Below the pieces are notes generated by a model that searched no databases, had not been told where the DNA came from, and saw only the letters and a list, made by a program, of their open reading frames with translations. A stretch of 64,000 bases of DNA, from contig CAYYFE010000001.1 in the NCBI GenBank assembly GCA_964471115.1, positions 248,001 to 312,000 on the forward strand. Direction: 5' to 3'. Positions 34,746-44,900 of this stretch are shown here, piece after piece (the first letter of the stretch is position 1; the number at the start of each line of letters is the position of its first letter). This DNA comes from SYFT01 sp964471115. Lineage in GTDB: Bacteria > Acidobacteriota > Vicinamibacteria > Vicinamibacterales > SCN-69-37. The translations under genes and the position numbers were made by a program.

Positions 34746-37562
34746 ATGCGCAGACTGCGATGGCGGGTGGGACTTGCTGGCCTGGCGTTGGCCGGGGCTT
34801 CGATCGTGCTGGCTGCACAAGCTCAGGAACCGCAGAAACCCGAGGGCTATTCGCCGCTCGGATACTACGACCTCGAAGAATACGTGCGCGCGTTTCCCGG
34901 GACGCCCGGCAGCCTGGAGGTCCGCCGCGCCTCCACGGAACGCTTCTGGATCTACCGCGGGCTGGCGTATCGTACCGGCGCCACGCCGCTCGGCGCCGTC
35001 TGGGAAAGCCTGGGGCCTGAAACCGTCCTGCAGTCCGCCACGGCGACGACGGCGCAAAGCGTCTCCGGGCGCGTGTCCGCGCTCGCGATTTCACCCACCT
35101 GCCGGATGCGTGGTCCGTGCCGACTGTGGGTGGGCACGGCCGGCGGCGGTGTCTGGCGCACCGACGATGCGATGAACACCGAGGACCCGCGCTGGCAGTG
35201 GATCTCGCGCGGTCTGCGCACCAACAGCATCGGCGCGCTCGCGGTGGATCCGAACGATCCCACGGGCAACACGATTTACGTCGGCACCGGCGAAACCAAT
35301 TCGCCGCAGAACTCCAACGCGGGCACAGGTCTCTACAAGTCGATCGACGGCGGAGACACATGGACGCGCGTGACTACTTCGATCGTCGACACGGCGGTGG
35401 CGCCGACGACCATTGACTTCACGATGACGCGTGGCATCAGCACGGTCGTGATCGAGCCGGGACGGCCGCAGACGATGTATGTGGCGACGACCACGGCCAT
35501 GTTGGGTATGACCGCCGTGCGCGGTGGGCAGAGTCAGCAGACGGGCTATCCGCAGCCGCGCGTCGGGCTGTACAAGACCGACAACGGCGGGGTGAGCTGG
35601 ACCCTGTTGTGGGTGCCGCCGCTCGAGCCGATCCTGCCGCAGACGGGGCAGCTCAATCCCGGCGTCGTCGATACGGTCATCGGTGTGCGCCATGTCGTGC
35701 TGGACCCGCGCACGCGAACGACCGTGTACGCGTCCGCGTTCAACAACGGCATTCACCGGTCGGCGCCGTCGCTGGAAGGCGGTGACGCGTCGTTCAAGCC
35801 GGTGTTTGCCACCGTGGGCGGCAGCCGCTACCAGGACTACGCGGCGTTCGACGTGACGGTGAAGGACGGGCGGACGCGCCTGTATGTCTACAACGGCACA
35901 CAATCGACGACGCCGCAGGGGTTGTATCGCCTCGACAACGCCGATGTGCCGGCCTCGACGCTGGTGACCGGGTCGGGCGCGAACCTCACGAACACGTCCG
36001 CCTGGCAGGCGCTGTCGTCGAACAACACCGCGAACGTCGGATCCATCAGCCGGGCCATCTGCAGCGCGCAGTGTTTCTACGATCTGGTGGTCGCCACGCC
36101 TCCGGGGCAGCCGGATGTGGTGGTGGTGGGCGGCGTGGCGACGCCGACCTACGGGGAGCCGACCATCCGGTCCATCGACGCAGGCGTGCGCTTCCATGGG
36201 TTCGGCCGTGACGCGCAGAATCCGCGCGCCAGCAGCCACGTGGACGTGCGGTCGGTCGTGTTCCATCCCGAAGATCCGAACATCGCGTTTGTCGGATCCG
36301 ACGGCGGCGTGGTGCGCAACGACGGGGCGTTTGCCGACATCACCAGCCGGTGTTCGGCCCTGTTCGGATCCGCGCCGCAGTGCAGCACGGTCCTCCAGCG
36401 TGTGCCCAATCGCCTGTACTTCCTGAACAAGGGGCTGCAGACCATGCAGTTCTACAATGTGGCGGTTGACCCGCGGGATCCGCTGCTGCGCCTGCTCGGC
36501 GGTCTGCAGGACAACAGCACGATCTGGTACGACGGACAGGGGGATCCGCGCATCTGGAAGCCGTTGTTCGCGTTTGGCGACGGCACCTCCGCCTCCGGGT
36601 TCCATCCGACGCGGTCGTCGGTGTTGTTCGCCAGCTTCCAGAGCGACCGGTTCTTCACGAACTTCCGCAACGGTGACGCCGCCCAGTGGGTCAGGACCGA
36701 TGATCCCATCCGCAGCGCCGGTGAACGCGCCACCGTCACGACGTCGACCGGCCGGCAGTTCCTGACGTTCGACACCGTCAACCCCGACACGCAGTTCACG
36801 GGCTTCCAGCACATCTGGCGGACGCAGAACAACGGCGGGCCGCAGGCATTCCTGGAAACGAACTGCCGCTTCCCGACCGGCGCGGTGGCCGGCGTCTCCT
36901 GCGGCGACTGGCGGCCGCTGGGCGTCGCGTATCCGTTTGCCTCGCAGACCACCCCGGATTCGACGAGCCGCAAACCGGGTGACCTGACCAGCGACTTCTA
37001 TGGCAGCGATCGCGAGGGCGGCATCGTCGTCGCGGCCGAGCGGACGCCGCGTGACGCCGGGACGTTGTGGGCCGCCACCAGCAAGGGCCGGCTGTTCATC
37101 TCGAAGAACGCCGACGGTCCGGCCGCCGAGGTGACCTTCACGCGCATCGACTCGGCGTCCACCCCCGGCCGTTTCGTCACGCGCATCTTCGCCGATCCGG
37201 CCGACGTCAATGCCGCGTTCGTCTCGTACACGGGTTTCAACGCGCTGACGCCCTCGACCCCGGGCCACATCTTCCGTGTGGTGTTCGACCCGTCCTCCGG
37301 CGGGGTGACGTTCACGCTGCTGGATGCCGACCTGGGGGACCTGCCGATCAACACGATTGCCTGGGACCACGTGCGCGGCAACCTGTACGCGGCGACCGAC
37401 TTCGGCCCGCTCGTGCTGCGGCGCGGGTCCTCTCAGTGGGCGGTGGCCGGCGCCGGTTTCCCGGAGGTCGTCATGGTCGACCTGGAGATCGCGCCCGAGC
37501 GCGGCCTGCTGATCGCCGCGACCCACGGCCTCGGCATCTTCTCACTGCGTATCGATCGTTAG
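34746..37562 (+). CDS. Large secreted BNR/sortilin-type beta-propeller protein
   Basis: A 938-residue exported protein. A signal peptide (VGLAGLALAGASIVLAAQAQ) is followed by repeated BNR/Asp-box-like blades: TAGGGVWRTDDAMNT, GTGLYKSIDGGDTW, RVGLYKTDNGGVSWT and SKGRLFISKNADGP. Strands such as GTAGGGVW and NTIYVGTGETN are typical of VPS10/sortilin N-terminal folds in Acidobacteria. No catalytic site is visible, so the role may be glycan or protein binding. ATG 34746 has GGGGAG nine bases upstream; GTG 34740 is also possible. It is divergent from the PadR at 34665. Confidence 0.82.
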   Translation: MRRLRWRVGLAGLALAGASIVLAAQAQEPQKPEGYSPLGYYDLEEYVRAFPGTPGSLEVRRASTERFWIYRGLAYRTGATPLGAVWESLGPETVLQSATATTAQSVSGRVSALAISPTCRMRGPCRLWVGTAGGGVWRTDDAMNTEDPRWQWISRGLRTNSIGALAVDPNDPTGNTIYVGTGETNSPQNSNAGTGLYKSIDGGDTWTRVTTSIVDTAVAPTTIDFTMTRGISTVVIEPGRPQTMYVATTTAMLGMTAVRGGQSQQTGYPQPRVGLYKTDNGGVSWTLLWVPPLEPILPQTGQLNPGVVDTVIGVRHVVLDPRTRTTVYASAFNNGIHRSAPSLEGGDASFKPVFATVGGSRYQDYAAFDVTVKDGRTRLYVYNGTQSTTPQGLYRLDNADVPASTLVTGSGANLTNTSAWQALSSNNTANVGSISRAICSAQCFYDLVVATPPGQPDVVVVGGVATPTYGEPTIRSIDAGVRFHGFGRDAQNPRASSHVDVRSVVFHPEDPNIAFVGSDGGVVRNDGAFADITSRCSALFGSAPQCSTVLQRVPNRLYFLNKGLQTMQFYNVAVDPRDPLLRLLGGLQDNSTIWYDGQGDPRIWKPLFAFGDGTSASGFHPTRSSVLFASFQSDRFFTNFRNGDAAQWVRTDDPIRSAGERATVTTSTGRQFLTFDTVNPDTQFTGFQHIWRTQNNGGPQAFLETNCRFPTGAVAGVSCGDWRPLGVAYPFASQTTPDSTSRKPGDLTSDFYGSDREGGIVVAAERTPRDAGTLWAATSKGRLFISKNADGPAAEVTFTRIDSASTPGRFVTRIFADPADVNAAFVSYTGFNALTPSTPGHIFRVVFDPSSGGVTFTLLDADLGDLPINTIAWDHVRGNLYAATDFGPLVLRRGSSQWAVAGAGFPEVVMVDLEIAPERGLLIAATHGLGIFSLRIDR

Positions 37563-37594
37563 CGATCAGATGGTTCACAACGAGGCATGGAGCG

Positions 37595-37763
37595 CTGGGA
37601 GGCGCAGGCTGCACGCCGCCTTCGGCGGCGTGCCCGACGCGAAGCGTCAGGCACACGAAAGTGCCGCGCACGATCAGAACGCACTTTCGTGTGTCTGACG
37701 CTTCACGTCGGACGGCCGGCGGAGCCGGGCGCGCAGCCTGCGCTCTCGGCCTGGCCCTCCCAG
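37595..37763. repeat. 169-base nested inverted repeat between convergent genes
   Basis: Terminal arms CTGGGAGG/CCTCCCAG (37595-37602/37756-37763) enclose GCAGGCTGC/GCAGCCTGC (37604-37612/37733-37741). Inside them are 24-base arms with one mismatch (37641-37664/37681-37704) around a 16-base loop. A further small hairpin with a TTCG loop lies at about 37612-37632. It fills the gap between the propeller and beta-barrel genes. It could be a MITE- or REPIN-like mobile element, a two-way terminator, or both. It has no coding capacity. Confidence 0.75.
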
Positions 37764-37786
37764 TCCTCCAGTTCTCGTTGTGATAT

Positions 37787-38869
37787 TCAGAACCGGATCG
37801 CCAGCCCGGCGGTGACGACGTAACGCAGTTGCACGCCGCTGGTCGAGAAGGCCTGGAACCCGCCCAGCGGCGTTCCGCTCAGCGTCGATGCGCGCCCGGT
37901 ACTGCTGTTGTTGCTGAACTGGACGGCCGGCGTGGTGAAGGACTCCACGACGCCGGCCGGTGTCGCCGTCGTCACCGACGGCGCGGAGTCGAGCCGCATC
38001 GACAACGTCGGCGCACCGATGTAGGCGCGCCCGTCCAGCGTCAGCAGCCAGCGTTCGCCGATCCGTGAGCTCACACCCGCGCCGGCGACACCGACGAAGC
38101 CGGTGTTCTGCTCGAATCGGATGATGAGTGTGTCCGACTCGACGAACCTGGCCTCATTGAGGAACGTGAAGGCATAGTCGCCCTGCAGCGTCACGCTCGG
38201 ACGCGCGCCGATGCCGGAGACCACACCCGCGCCGGCCGTCAGGTATGGCGACGTCCGTCCGGTCGTCAGGTGGAATCGGACGGCGCCCGACAACGCGAGC
38301 TCACGCGCCGATGCGCGTGTCGTGGTCATCGACGCATTGACCGATACGTTCGAGAACGGTCCGGTGGAGAACAGGCCGGTGAAGGCCGACACGAAACCGG
38401 CGCGCGCGGCTTCGGCGGCGTCGAGCAGCGCGGGATCGATGTCGGACGCGCCGAGATGAATCTCGGCGCCGGCTTCGATGGCGAGGCGCGCGGACAGGTA
38501 GCGCCTGATTCGCAGCCCGGCCACCGGCGCATTGGAGCCCGTCAGGCCCAATGATCCCAGCGCGTCGTCGATCGGCGGCAGCTGCGCGGCGACACCGAAC
38601 TCGCGGTTGGCGCCGTTGAGCAGCGAGGCGCCATCGGCCAGGAACCAGGTGGGGATCCGACGGCTCGGGTTGGCTGGGCTCGAGGTGGTCAGAGAGGGTC
38701 CGAGCGGCGGCAATGCCGCCTCGCCGGAGGTCGGCAGGTCGAACAACGCGCCGCCGCCCACCACCTCAATCTGCCAGCGCGGCTGCCCGGCCGTCGGTTG
38801 TGCGGCCGCTGCCGTTGCCGTCAACCCGCACGCCAGCGCCACCAGCGCCACCCGCCCATGCTGTCGCAT
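37787..38869 (-). CDS. Outer-membrane beta-barrel protein
   Basis: A 360-residue protein with a signal peptide (VALVALACGLTATAAAAQ) and a series of amphipathic strands ending in aromatic-hydrophobic turns. The C-terminus YVVTAGLAIRF carries the phenylalanine signal for outer-membrane insertion. Strands such as APVAGLRIRRYLSARLAIEA, GVSSRIGERWLLTLDGRAYI and SPYLTAGAGVVSGIG resemble OmpA/porin-like small barrels. It starts 15 bases after the stop of the ADOP gene on the same strand, so PadR, ADOP and this barrel form one operon. It may be an outer-membrane partner of the permease, but that is inference. Confidence 0.75.
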   Translation of the reverse strand: MRQHGRVALVALACGLTATAAAAQPTAGQPRWQIEVVGGGALFDLPTSGEAALPPLGPSLTTSSPANPSRRIPTWFLADGASLLNGANREFGVAAQLPPIDDALGSLGLTGSNAPVAGLRIRRYLSARLAIEAGAEIHLGASDIDPALLDAAEAARAGFVSAFTGLFSTGPFSNVSVNASMTTTRASARELALSGAVRFHLTTGRTSPYLTAGAGVVSGIGARPSVTLQGDYAFTFLNEARFVESDTLIIRFEQNTGFVGVAGAGVSSRIGERWLLTLDGRAYIGAPTLSMRLDSAPSVTTATPAGVVESFTTPAVQFSNNSSTGRASTLSGTPLGGFQAFSTSGVQLRYVVTAGLAIRF

Positions 38870-38883
38870 GGAACGACTTTAGC

Positions 38884-41517
38884 CTACTCGGCGCGCAGCG
38901 CGATGGCGGGATCGATGCGCGTGGCGCGCCGGATCGGGCGCCAGGCGGCAAGCAGGGCGCCCAGGACGACCAGCGTCCCCGTGACCAGGTACGAGGCGAG
39001 ATCCCGGGTCGTCACGCCGAAGAGCAGCGGGGAGACGACCGACGACATCGCCACGATGGCCAGTCCGCCAAGTACGAGGCCGGCCCCGACCACGGCCGCC
39101 ATCCGGCGGAAGACCTCCTGGCGGATCGCGCCCACGCCAGCGCCCAGCGCCATGCGGATGCCCAGCTCACGGGTGCGTTCGTGCACCATCGCCGCAAGCA
39201 CGCTGTACACGCCGAGGGCGGCCAGTGCGATGGACGCCACCGCGAAGATGGCCACCAGGCCCAGTTGCAGGCGCGACGTCAGCAGCGTGTCATCCACCAC
39301 CGCGGGCATGGTCGTGGCCTGCGACACCGGAATCCGCGGGTCGGCCTCCGACACGATGTCACGCAGGGGTTGGACGACCGCCATCGGGTCGCCGTCGACA
39401 CGCAGCGCGAGGATGAGGAACGCGGTGGTGTCCTGCGCGTGCGGGACGTAGATCTGCGGCCGGTCATCGCGTTCGTACCGGTACTGCCGCGCGTGCCTGA
39501 CGACGCCGATGACGGTGGCGGTGACCGAATCGTTGACTGTGTACCGCAGCGTCCGGCCCACCGCGCGGCCGTCGGGCCACGCCTCGCGCGCGAGGCGTTC
39601 GTCGATCACCACGACCGGCTGACCATCGCGCCGATCGGACCACGCGACGTCGCGGCCCTCGATGAGCGACATGCCGATGGCCCCGAGGTACCCCGGCGTC
39701 ACGCGCATGAGGTCGGTCATGATGCTGGTGGCCCCGGCCTCGCGCGGCACCCATCCCTCGGGAGTGACGGGGGCCTGGTCGGCCTGTCCGCTGAGCGGCC
39801 GGCTGGTGGTGCCGCCGATCGCGCTCACGCCCGGCAGCGCGGCGGCCCGTTCGATGATGCCGCGGAAGCGGGCGACCGCCTGGTCCTCCTCCGGGTAGGC
39901 CTGCGTGTCGAGCCGGAGTTCCGACAACAGGACGCCATCAGCGCGGAAGCCGGGGTCGCTGGCCGTGACGGCGCGATAACTCCGCAACAACAGGACGCTG
40001 CCCGCGATGAGGGTGGCGGCGAGCGCGACTTCGGCGACGACCAGGACCGACCGCGCCCATCCCGTGCGCGCGGAGTGACCGCGGCGATTGAGCGTGGTCG
40101 TCATCGACGAGGCGCGGGGAGTGGCTCGCCACGCGGGAATGAGGCCGAACAACAGGCCGCCCAGCGCCGACATCGCCAGCGTGCCGGCGGCGACCGTCCA
40201 GTCGAATCGCAATTCCTGCAGCCGCGGCACCGGCAGGCTCGTCGCGCCGGCCAGCACAGGCACGATCAAGGCGACCGCGCCCAGACCGATCGCCGCGGCC
40301 GTCACCCAGAGCGCCACCGACTCCAGCAGTACGAGACGCGCCAGATCGCGCCTCGGCGCGCCAAGCGCCGTGCGCACCGCGAACTCGCGCTCGCGATCGA
40401 GATGGCGGGTCAACATGAGGCCGGCCATGTTGGCCGCCACCACGACGAACAACAACGCGGCGGCCCACCCGAGCAGCCGCATTGGCGCCCAGGCCGAACC
40501 GGTCAGGTCTTCGCGGATGGGCGTCAGATCCCAGCCGAACCCGCGCGACTTGAAGCGGGACTCGTCGACGCGTTTGCCGAGGATCTCCAGTTCGGCCTGG
40601 GCCTGCGCGAGCGTGGCATGCGGGGCGATGCGGACCAGCGCCGCGAAACCAAACGATCCATCGGACATCGTCGGCAGCGGCCATCGGGTGGGCAGCCAGA
40701 TGTCGACGGCCCGCGGCGCGCCGAGACTCGAGTGCACCAGGAACCGGAAGTCCTCGGGCATCACGCCGATGATCTCCATGCGATCGGAGCCCACGTCGAA
40801 CGAGGCGCCGACGATGTCGGGGCGACGGCCGAAGTCGCGCGCCCACACCTGGTGGCTGAGGATGGCCACGTTTCGGGGTTCATCAGCCTCCACGAAGGCG
40901 CGCCCGATGGCCGGGGCGACCCCCAGCACGTCGAACAGCGGCGCATGCGTGAAACCGGCGACCAGCACATCCGCGCGGCCGTTGATGAGGACCGACGACG
41001 AGGACGTGCGCACGGGCACGATGGCCTCGATGGACTGGGCTTCGCGATCGAGGAGATCGATGTGCGGACCCGCGACCCACGCGCGCGGGACGCCCACCCA
41101 CGCCAGGCGCGTCCACAGGAACGCCAGGCGCGAGGGGTCGCGGTACGGGAGCTCACGGACGAACACCGTGGTGATGATGGTGAGGACGGTGCCGCTGACG
41201 GCGATGCCGACCGCCAGCGTGGCGATCACCGTGGCGGCGAATCCCTTGCGTCCGGCCAGTCCGCGGGTGACCTGGACCAGATCGTCGCGCAGGCCTCCCA
41301 GCCCGCGGCCGGGCGCGCGATGGTACGCGCGTTCGGCGACACGCGCCGCCAGTCCGGCCCGGCACAGGTCCCACGCGCCGGCGAGCCAGCGCCCGGGCGA
41401 GAGACGGCCGCCCGGATGGCTGTCGGCGATCAGGGTCTGCAGCAGCGGACGGCCCACCTGGTCGCGGAGCCGCCGCGGGAAGGTGAGCAGCAGGATGCGA
41501 AAGACCAGGCGCGTCAT
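38884..41517 (-). CDS. ADOP-type orphan FtsX/MacB permease, prefix type 2
   Basis: An 877-residue ADOP. The N-terminus TRLVFRILLLTFPRRLRDQV is the type 2 prefix (compare the ADOP at 27617). A second linker (GGLRDDLVQVTRGLAGRKGF) leads to the first helix (AATVIATLAVGIAVSGTVL). The FtsX core is FVVVAANMAGLMLTRHLDRE and the last core is HERTRELGIRMALGAGVGA. The ATG overlaps the stop of the PadR gene (ATGA at 41514-41517), so the two are translated together. A beta-barrel gene follows 15 bases after its stop. Confidence 0.92.
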   Translation of the reverse strand: MTRLVFRILLLTFPRRLRDQVGRPLLQTLIADSHPGGRLSPGRWLAGAWDLCRAGLAARVAERAYHRAPGRGLGGLRDDLVQVTRGLAGRKGFAATVIATLAVGIAVSGTVLTIITTVFVRELPYRDPSRLAFLWTRLAWVGVPRAWVAGPHIDLLDREAQSIEAIVPVRTSSSSVLINGRADVLVAGFTHAPLFDVLGVAPAIGRAFVEADEPRNVAILSHQVWARDFGRRPDIVGASFDVGSDRMEIIGVMPEDFRFLVHSSLGAPRAVDIWLPTRWPLPTMSDGSFGFAALVRIAPHATLAQAQAELEILGKRVDESRFKSRGFGWDLTPIREDLTGSAWAPMRLLGWAAALLFVVVAANMAGLMLTRHLDREREFAVRTALGAPRRDLARLVLLESVALWVTAAAIGLGAVALIVPVLAGATSLPVPRLQELRFDWTVAAGTLAMSALGGLLFGLIPAWRATPRASSMTTTLNRRGHSARTGWARSVLVVAEVALAATLIAGSVLLLRSYRAVTASDPGFRADGVLLSELRLDTQAYPEEDQAVARFRGIIERAAALPGVSAIGGTTSRPLSGQADQAPVTPEGWVPREAGATSIMTDLMRVTPGYLGAIGMSLIEGRDVAWSDRRDGQPVVVIDERLAREAWPDGRAVGRTLRYTVNDSVTATVIGVVRHARQYRYERDDRPQIYVPHAQDTTAFLILALRVDGDPMAVVQPLRDIVSEADPRIPVSQATTMPAVVDDTLLTSRLQLGLVAIFAVASIALAALGVYSVLAAMVHERTRELGIRMALGAGVGAIRQEVFRRMAAVVGAGLVLGGLAIVAMSSVVSPLLFGVTTRDLASYLVTGTLVVLGALLAAWRPIRRATRIDPAIALRAE

Positions 41518-41882
41518 GGCCGTTCCCGCTTCAGCAGGCGCGCCGCCCGCGCGTGGCGCAGCTGCAGTTCGAGCCGCGAGGCTTCGGCGGCGGCGACCTG
41601 GCGGCCCAGGGCCGTCAGCCGGTAGTACCGCCGCCGCTCGTCATCCAGCTCCGGATCGGGCCGTTCATCCAGTTCCTCGACCAGGCCCTCGTCCAGCATC
41701 CGCCCCAGCGCGCGGTAGAGCGACCCCGGGCGCAGCGTCTCGCCGGATCGGTCACGGACGTCGGTGAGGATCTGATACCCATGCCGGTCGGCCGCGGCCA
41801 GCGAGACGAGAATCTCGAAGACGACCGCCGACAGCGGCAGGAATGACTCGGGGCGTGGGCCGGCAGGCTGCGGTCGTGGCAT
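41514..41882 (-). CDS. PadR family repressor, type 2 (partner of ADOP at 38884)
   Basis: A 122-residue PadR wHTH: ESFLPLSAVVFEILVSLAAA, DRHGYQILTDVRDRSGETLR and PGSLYRALGRMLDEGLVEEL, with a basic C-terminal helix (LELQLRHARAARLLKRERP). It matches the PadR at 27266 in its FLPL opening. A perfect palindrome covers its start codon and -10 region, a strong sign of autorepression. The ADOP start overlaps its stop. It is separated from the RND operon by a GGACC-type repeat. Confidence 0.92.
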   Translation of the reverse strand: MPRPQPAGPRPESFLPLSAVVFEILVSLAAADRHGYQILTDVRDRSGETLRPGSLYRALGRMLDEGLVEELDERPDPELDDERRRYYRLTALGRQVAAAEASRLELQLRHARAARLLKRERP

Positions 41883-41899
41883 AGACTCCCAGAGTCTAT
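41881..41899 (-). promoter_or_regulatory. PadR operator over the -10 and start codon
   Basis: ATAGACTC-cca-GAGTCTAT (41881-41888/41892-41899), a perfect 8-base inverted repeat with a three-base spacer. On the minus strand it contains the likely -10 TAGACT (41898-41893) and the AT of the ATG start codon. A -35-like TTGCGG lies 18 bases upstream of the -10. Repressor binding would block both transcription and the start region. Confidence 0.65.
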
Positions 41900-41922
41900 A
41901 TTCTCTAGGAGACTAACCGCAA

Positions 41923-41974
41923 CCCGGACCCCGCCGGACCCCGGACCCCGCCGGACCCCGGACCCTGGACCCTA
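41923..41974. repeat. Short GGACC-type tandem repeat
   Basis: About four to five degenerate copies of a decamer of the CCGGACCCCG type, ending at the stop codon of the RND gene. The GGACC core recalls the repeats at 27132, 57181 and near 24050, although unit lengths differ. Confidence 0.7.
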
Positions 41975-44900
41975 GGACCTCAGAAGTCTCCCGACCCGAC
42001 TCCGCGCCCCCGCGAGGAGGTCGTAGAAGGTCGGAATGACCAGGAGGGTGAGGAACGTCGAGGCCAGCACGCCACCGATGACCGCGCGGCCCAGTGGCGC
42101 GCGGAAGTCCGCGCCTTCGCCGATGCCCAGCGCCACCGGCACCATGCCGGCCGTGAGCGCAAACGTCGTCATCAGGATCGGCCGCAGCCGCTGCCGGCCG
42201 GCTTCGATGATCGCCTGCTGTCGCGGCAGGCCCTGCGCCTCGGCCATCTTGGCGAAGTCGATGAGCAGAATCGCGTTCTTTGCGACGATGCCCATGAGCA
42301 GGATGACGCCAATCATGCTCATGATGTTGAGCGTGTCGCCGGTCATCATCAGGATCAACACGACGCCGATGAGCGACAGCGGCAGCGACAACATGATGGC
42401 GAACGGATCGAGGAACGATCCGAACTGCACGACCAGCACCAGGTACATCAGCATCACCGCCACGCCGAGCGCGATGAGGATGCGCGAAAAGACCTCCTGC
42501 TGATCCTCGGTTTCGCCGCCCTGCGTGATGGCGTACCCGGCCGGCAGCGCGATCGCGTCGATGCGCCGCTGGATTTCGGCAATGACTTCGGTCAGCGGCC
42601 GGCCCTGGGTGTTGGCCTGCACCGAAATGACGCGATCGCGATCGAGGTGGTCGATGCGCGCCGGTCCGAGCGACTGCGAGATGGTCGCGACCTGTCCCAG
42701 CGGCAGACTCGACGGCCGGCCCTGCGCGTCGCGGACGATGAGCGGCAGGCTGGTCAGATCGGCGGCGCGTTGCCGGACCTCCGGGGCGAGGCGCACCGTC
42801 ACGTCGCGAGTCTTGCCGGTGGGATCGACCCAGTCGCCCGCGTCGATGCCCGCAAAGGCGGGCCGCAGGGTCTGCGCGACGTCGGCGACGGTGACCCCCA
42901 GCGTGCCCGCCAGCGCGCGATCCACCCGCACGTCGAGTTCCGGCTTCTGGCCGCGGGTCGAGAACCCGACGTCGACCGCGCCGGGCACCTGGCGCACCTG
43001 CGTGATGACCTCCTCCGCGATGCGCGTCAGTTCGCGCGTGTCGGCGCCGCGCACCTGCACCTGAATCTGCTTGGCGTTGTCGAGCCGGCCGCTGGAGATG
43101 GCGGCCGTGACCCCGCCGAGGTTCTTGAACTCCTCGCGCAATTCCGCGGCGATCGTGTCCTGGTGCCTGGCGCGTTCGGCCTTCGGCGTGAGCCGGACGT
43201 ACACCGTGCCCTCGTCCACGGCGCCGGTCACCCCGCCGATGGTCGTGTACGTGTACTGCACCTCGCCCGCCTTCGCGCGCGCGAGGGCTGCGGCTTCCTC
43301 CGCCTTGCGCCGGGTGTAGTCGAGGCTCGACCCGGGCGGCGTCTCGATCTGCACGACGAACTCCGAGACGTCCTGCACGGGGAAGAACCCGCCGCCCAGA
43401 TACCCCAGCGCCGGCATCGCCAGCGCGAAGACGAACGATCCGACCGCCAGCGCGACCATCGCCAGCCGGTGCCGCAGCGCCCAGCCGATGACGCGTTTGT
43501 AGTGATCCGCCTGGCGATCGAACCACTGATTGAACCGATCGAGTCCGCGCGAGATGAACGTTCGCTGCGCCATCGGCACGTGCGGATCGGGCCAGTAGGC
43601 CGACAGCATCGGGTCGAGCGAAAACGACACGAAGAGCGACACCAGCACCGAGAAGGCGATGGTCAGCGCAAACGGCGCAAACCATTGCTCGGCCTCGCCG
43701 CCCATGAACGCGATCGGGATGAACACGACGACAATCGAGAGCGTGGTGGCCGTGACGGCCAGACCGATTTCCGACGTGCCCTCGCGCGACGCGTCGAAGT
43801 GGCTCTTGCCCATCTCCACGTGGCGCACGATGTTCTCGCGCACCACGATCGCATCGTCAATCAGGATGCCGATGGCCAGTGAGAGGCCGAGCAGCGACAT
43901 CGTGTTGAGCGTGAAGCCGAAGGCCCACACGGCGATGAACGAGGCGATGACCGAGACCGGCAGCGCCAGGCCGGTGATGACCGTCGACCGCCACGAGTTG
44001 AGGAACAGGAACACGACCAGCACCGTGAGGACCGCGCCCTCGATGAGCGCCGACTGGACGTTGGCGACCGAGTTCTCCACGCGGGTGCCGGCATCGCGCA
44101 CGATGTGCAGGACGACCCCGTCGGGCAGCGTCGGACGGATGGCCTCGATCTCGGCGCGGATGGCGTCGGCCACCGCGGTGGTGCTGTACCCGCGCGACTT
44201 CTTGATGTCGATGCCGACGGCATCCTGTCCCGAGAACACCGCGGTGGTGCGCGGCTCCTCGACCCCGACCCGCACGTTCGCCACGTCCCCCAGGCGGATC
44301 ACCCGGCCGCTGCGTTCGGCGACGATGACGCGCATGAAGTCCTCGGCGGTCTCCACCCGTCCGCGCAGCCGGATGGTGCGTTCGTCGTTGGCGCCCTGCA
44401 GCCGGCCGACCGGCGCCGCCAGGTTCTGCCGCTGAATGGCCCCGACCACCTCGCCCACGCTGACGCCCGTGGTCTGCAGCGCGTCCGGGCGCAGCTCCAC
44501 CGACATCTCGCGCGTATTGGCGCCGGCCACCGCCACCGATCCGACGCCGCCAATCGCCCGGATCCGGCGGGTGATGCCCGGGTCGGCCAGCAGCGTGAGT
44601 TCCGGAATCGACAACGTGTTCGATGCCAGCGCCAGCGACACGACGGGGAAGTCGTCGAGGCTGATCTTGGTCAGCACCGGCTCTTCCATCTCGGGCGGCA
44701 GGTCGTTGCGGATCTCGTTGATCTCGTCGCGGATCTCCTGCACCGCTTCCTGCAGGTCCTTCTCGTAGGTGAACTGAATCGTGATCGTCGCGAAGCTGTC
44801 GAGCGACGAGGACTGAATCTTCCGGACGCCGCTGATGGCGGCGAGGGATTCCTCGATGGGTTCCACGACCTCGCGCTCGACGTTGTCGGGCGAGGCGCCG

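Noticed and set aside
38713..41625. Plus-strand open frame of 970 codons opposite an ADOP gene
   Set aside because: Low-complexity Arg/His/Gly/Asp composition and full overlap with a gene that has a clear family; a composition artefact.
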